Positions 63,948 through 64,000 of a stretch of DNA of 64,000 bases are shown one piece after another. Where the stretch lies: the NCBI GenBank assembly GCA_963552605.1, contig CAUVKI010000002.1, forward strand, positions 36,652 through 100,651, in the 5' to 3' direction. Source of the DNA: CAUVKI01 sp963552605. GTDB lineage: Bacteria > Bacillota > Clostridia > Tissierellales > Peptoniphilaceae. The position numbers were made by a program, and so were the translations under genes. Under the pieces are notes generated by a model. That model ran no database searches, had not been told where the DNA came from, and was given only the letters and a program-made list of their open reading frames with translations. Each line of letters begins with the position of its first letter. Position 1 is the first letter of the stretch.

Positions 63948-64000
63948 ATGAGCAAACTTAAATTCAGCGCAACGAATGACTACGCCTTCAAAAAACTCTT
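63948..64000 (+). CDS. Rpn-family PD-(D/E)xK nuclease, N-terminus only
   Basis: The first 17 codons of a gene cut by the right edge: 'MSKLKFSATNDYAFKKLF', the final residue incomplete. The 'TNDYAFKKLF' start is typical of Rpn/YhgA-like recombination-promoting nucleases, often called PD-(D/E)xK nuclease family transposases. AAGAGAA and a GGAGAG site lie upstream, 29 bases after smpB. The family assignment rests on this short piece. Confidence 0.6.
   Translation, partial: MSKLKFSATNDYAFKKL

Overview
The window is a dense block of chromosomal core genes from a motile, AT-rich Bacillota (Firmicutes) bacterium, most likely a member of the class Clostridia. The evidence is the gene order. The minus-strand half follows the Bacillus subtilis order ylxM-ffh-rpsP-khpA-rimM-trmD-rplS-rbgA-rnhB-ylqG-ylqH ... 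dprA-topA ... flgB-flgC-fliE-fliF-fliG-fliH-fliI-fliJ-(ylxF)-fliK-flgD ... flgE ... fliL-fliM-fliY-cheY-fliO-fliP-fliQ-fliR-flhB-flhA-flhF-flhG-cheB-cheA-cheW-cheC-cheD-sigD-swrB almost gene for gene, with typical clostridial features added (flbD-motA-motB inside the operon, fapA next to sigD, a PilZ gene between flhG and cheB, comM and yraN near dprA). Start sites are often GTG or TTG with strong purine-rich ribosome binding sites. I cannot name the genus. No mobile element, CRISPR array, rRNA or tRNA gene was seen, and no stretch over 300 bases lacks a gene.

Layout. 1-215: start of an unidentified minus-strand gene with its promoter and structured leader, then the terminator of the motility operon. 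216-32661 (minus): one continuous motility and chemotaxis operon, from flgB to a SwrB-like membrane protein, coding the basal-body rod, MS ring, switch, type III export apparatus, export ATPase complex, hook, hook-length ruler, stator, chemotaxis signalling (CheA, W, B, C, D, Y and FliY), the placement GTPase/ATPase pair FlhF/FlhG, a PilZ brake candidate, the motility sigma factor and FapA. 32750-44952 (minus): housekeeping block with topA, dprA, comM, yraN, a flagellar-like ylqH/ylqG pair, rnhB, rbgA, rplS, trmD, rimM, khpA, rpsP, ffh, ylxM. 44953-45206: divergent promoter region. 45207-57967 (plus): yajC-secD-secF (protein export), recJ, relA (stringent response), dtd, a metallo-beta-lactamase-fold hydrolase, hemZ, asnS, leuS. 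57968-58057: two facing terminators. 58058-61229 (minus): an orphan substrate-binding lipoprotein and rqcH. 61392-63918 (plus): rnr and smpB. 63948-64000: first codons of an Rpn-family nuclease gene.

How the genes work together. The motility operon would build a flagellum from the inside out, with SigD made late in the transcript to switch on filament genes located elsewhere (no hag, flgK, flgL, fliD, fliS, flgM or cheR is in this window). The ylxM-ffh and yajC-secDF sets, which face away from each other at 45 kb, both serve membrane targeting and translocation. The rqcH / rnr-smpB pair at the right end brings two separate systems for clearing stalled ribosomes into one divergent locus.

Most interesting points: a MotE/YlxF-position protein about three times the usual size with several MgtE_N-like helical modules; a free-standing FlhB C-terminal fragment paired with a second FliK-like protein; a perfect inverted repeat on the predicted -10 of the motility operon; three transcripts that all begin with a 5'-terminal hairpin; a strand and base-skew switch at 45 kb; and paired 22-base-spaced repeats plus an (AT)11 tract upstream of the orphan lipoprotein gene.
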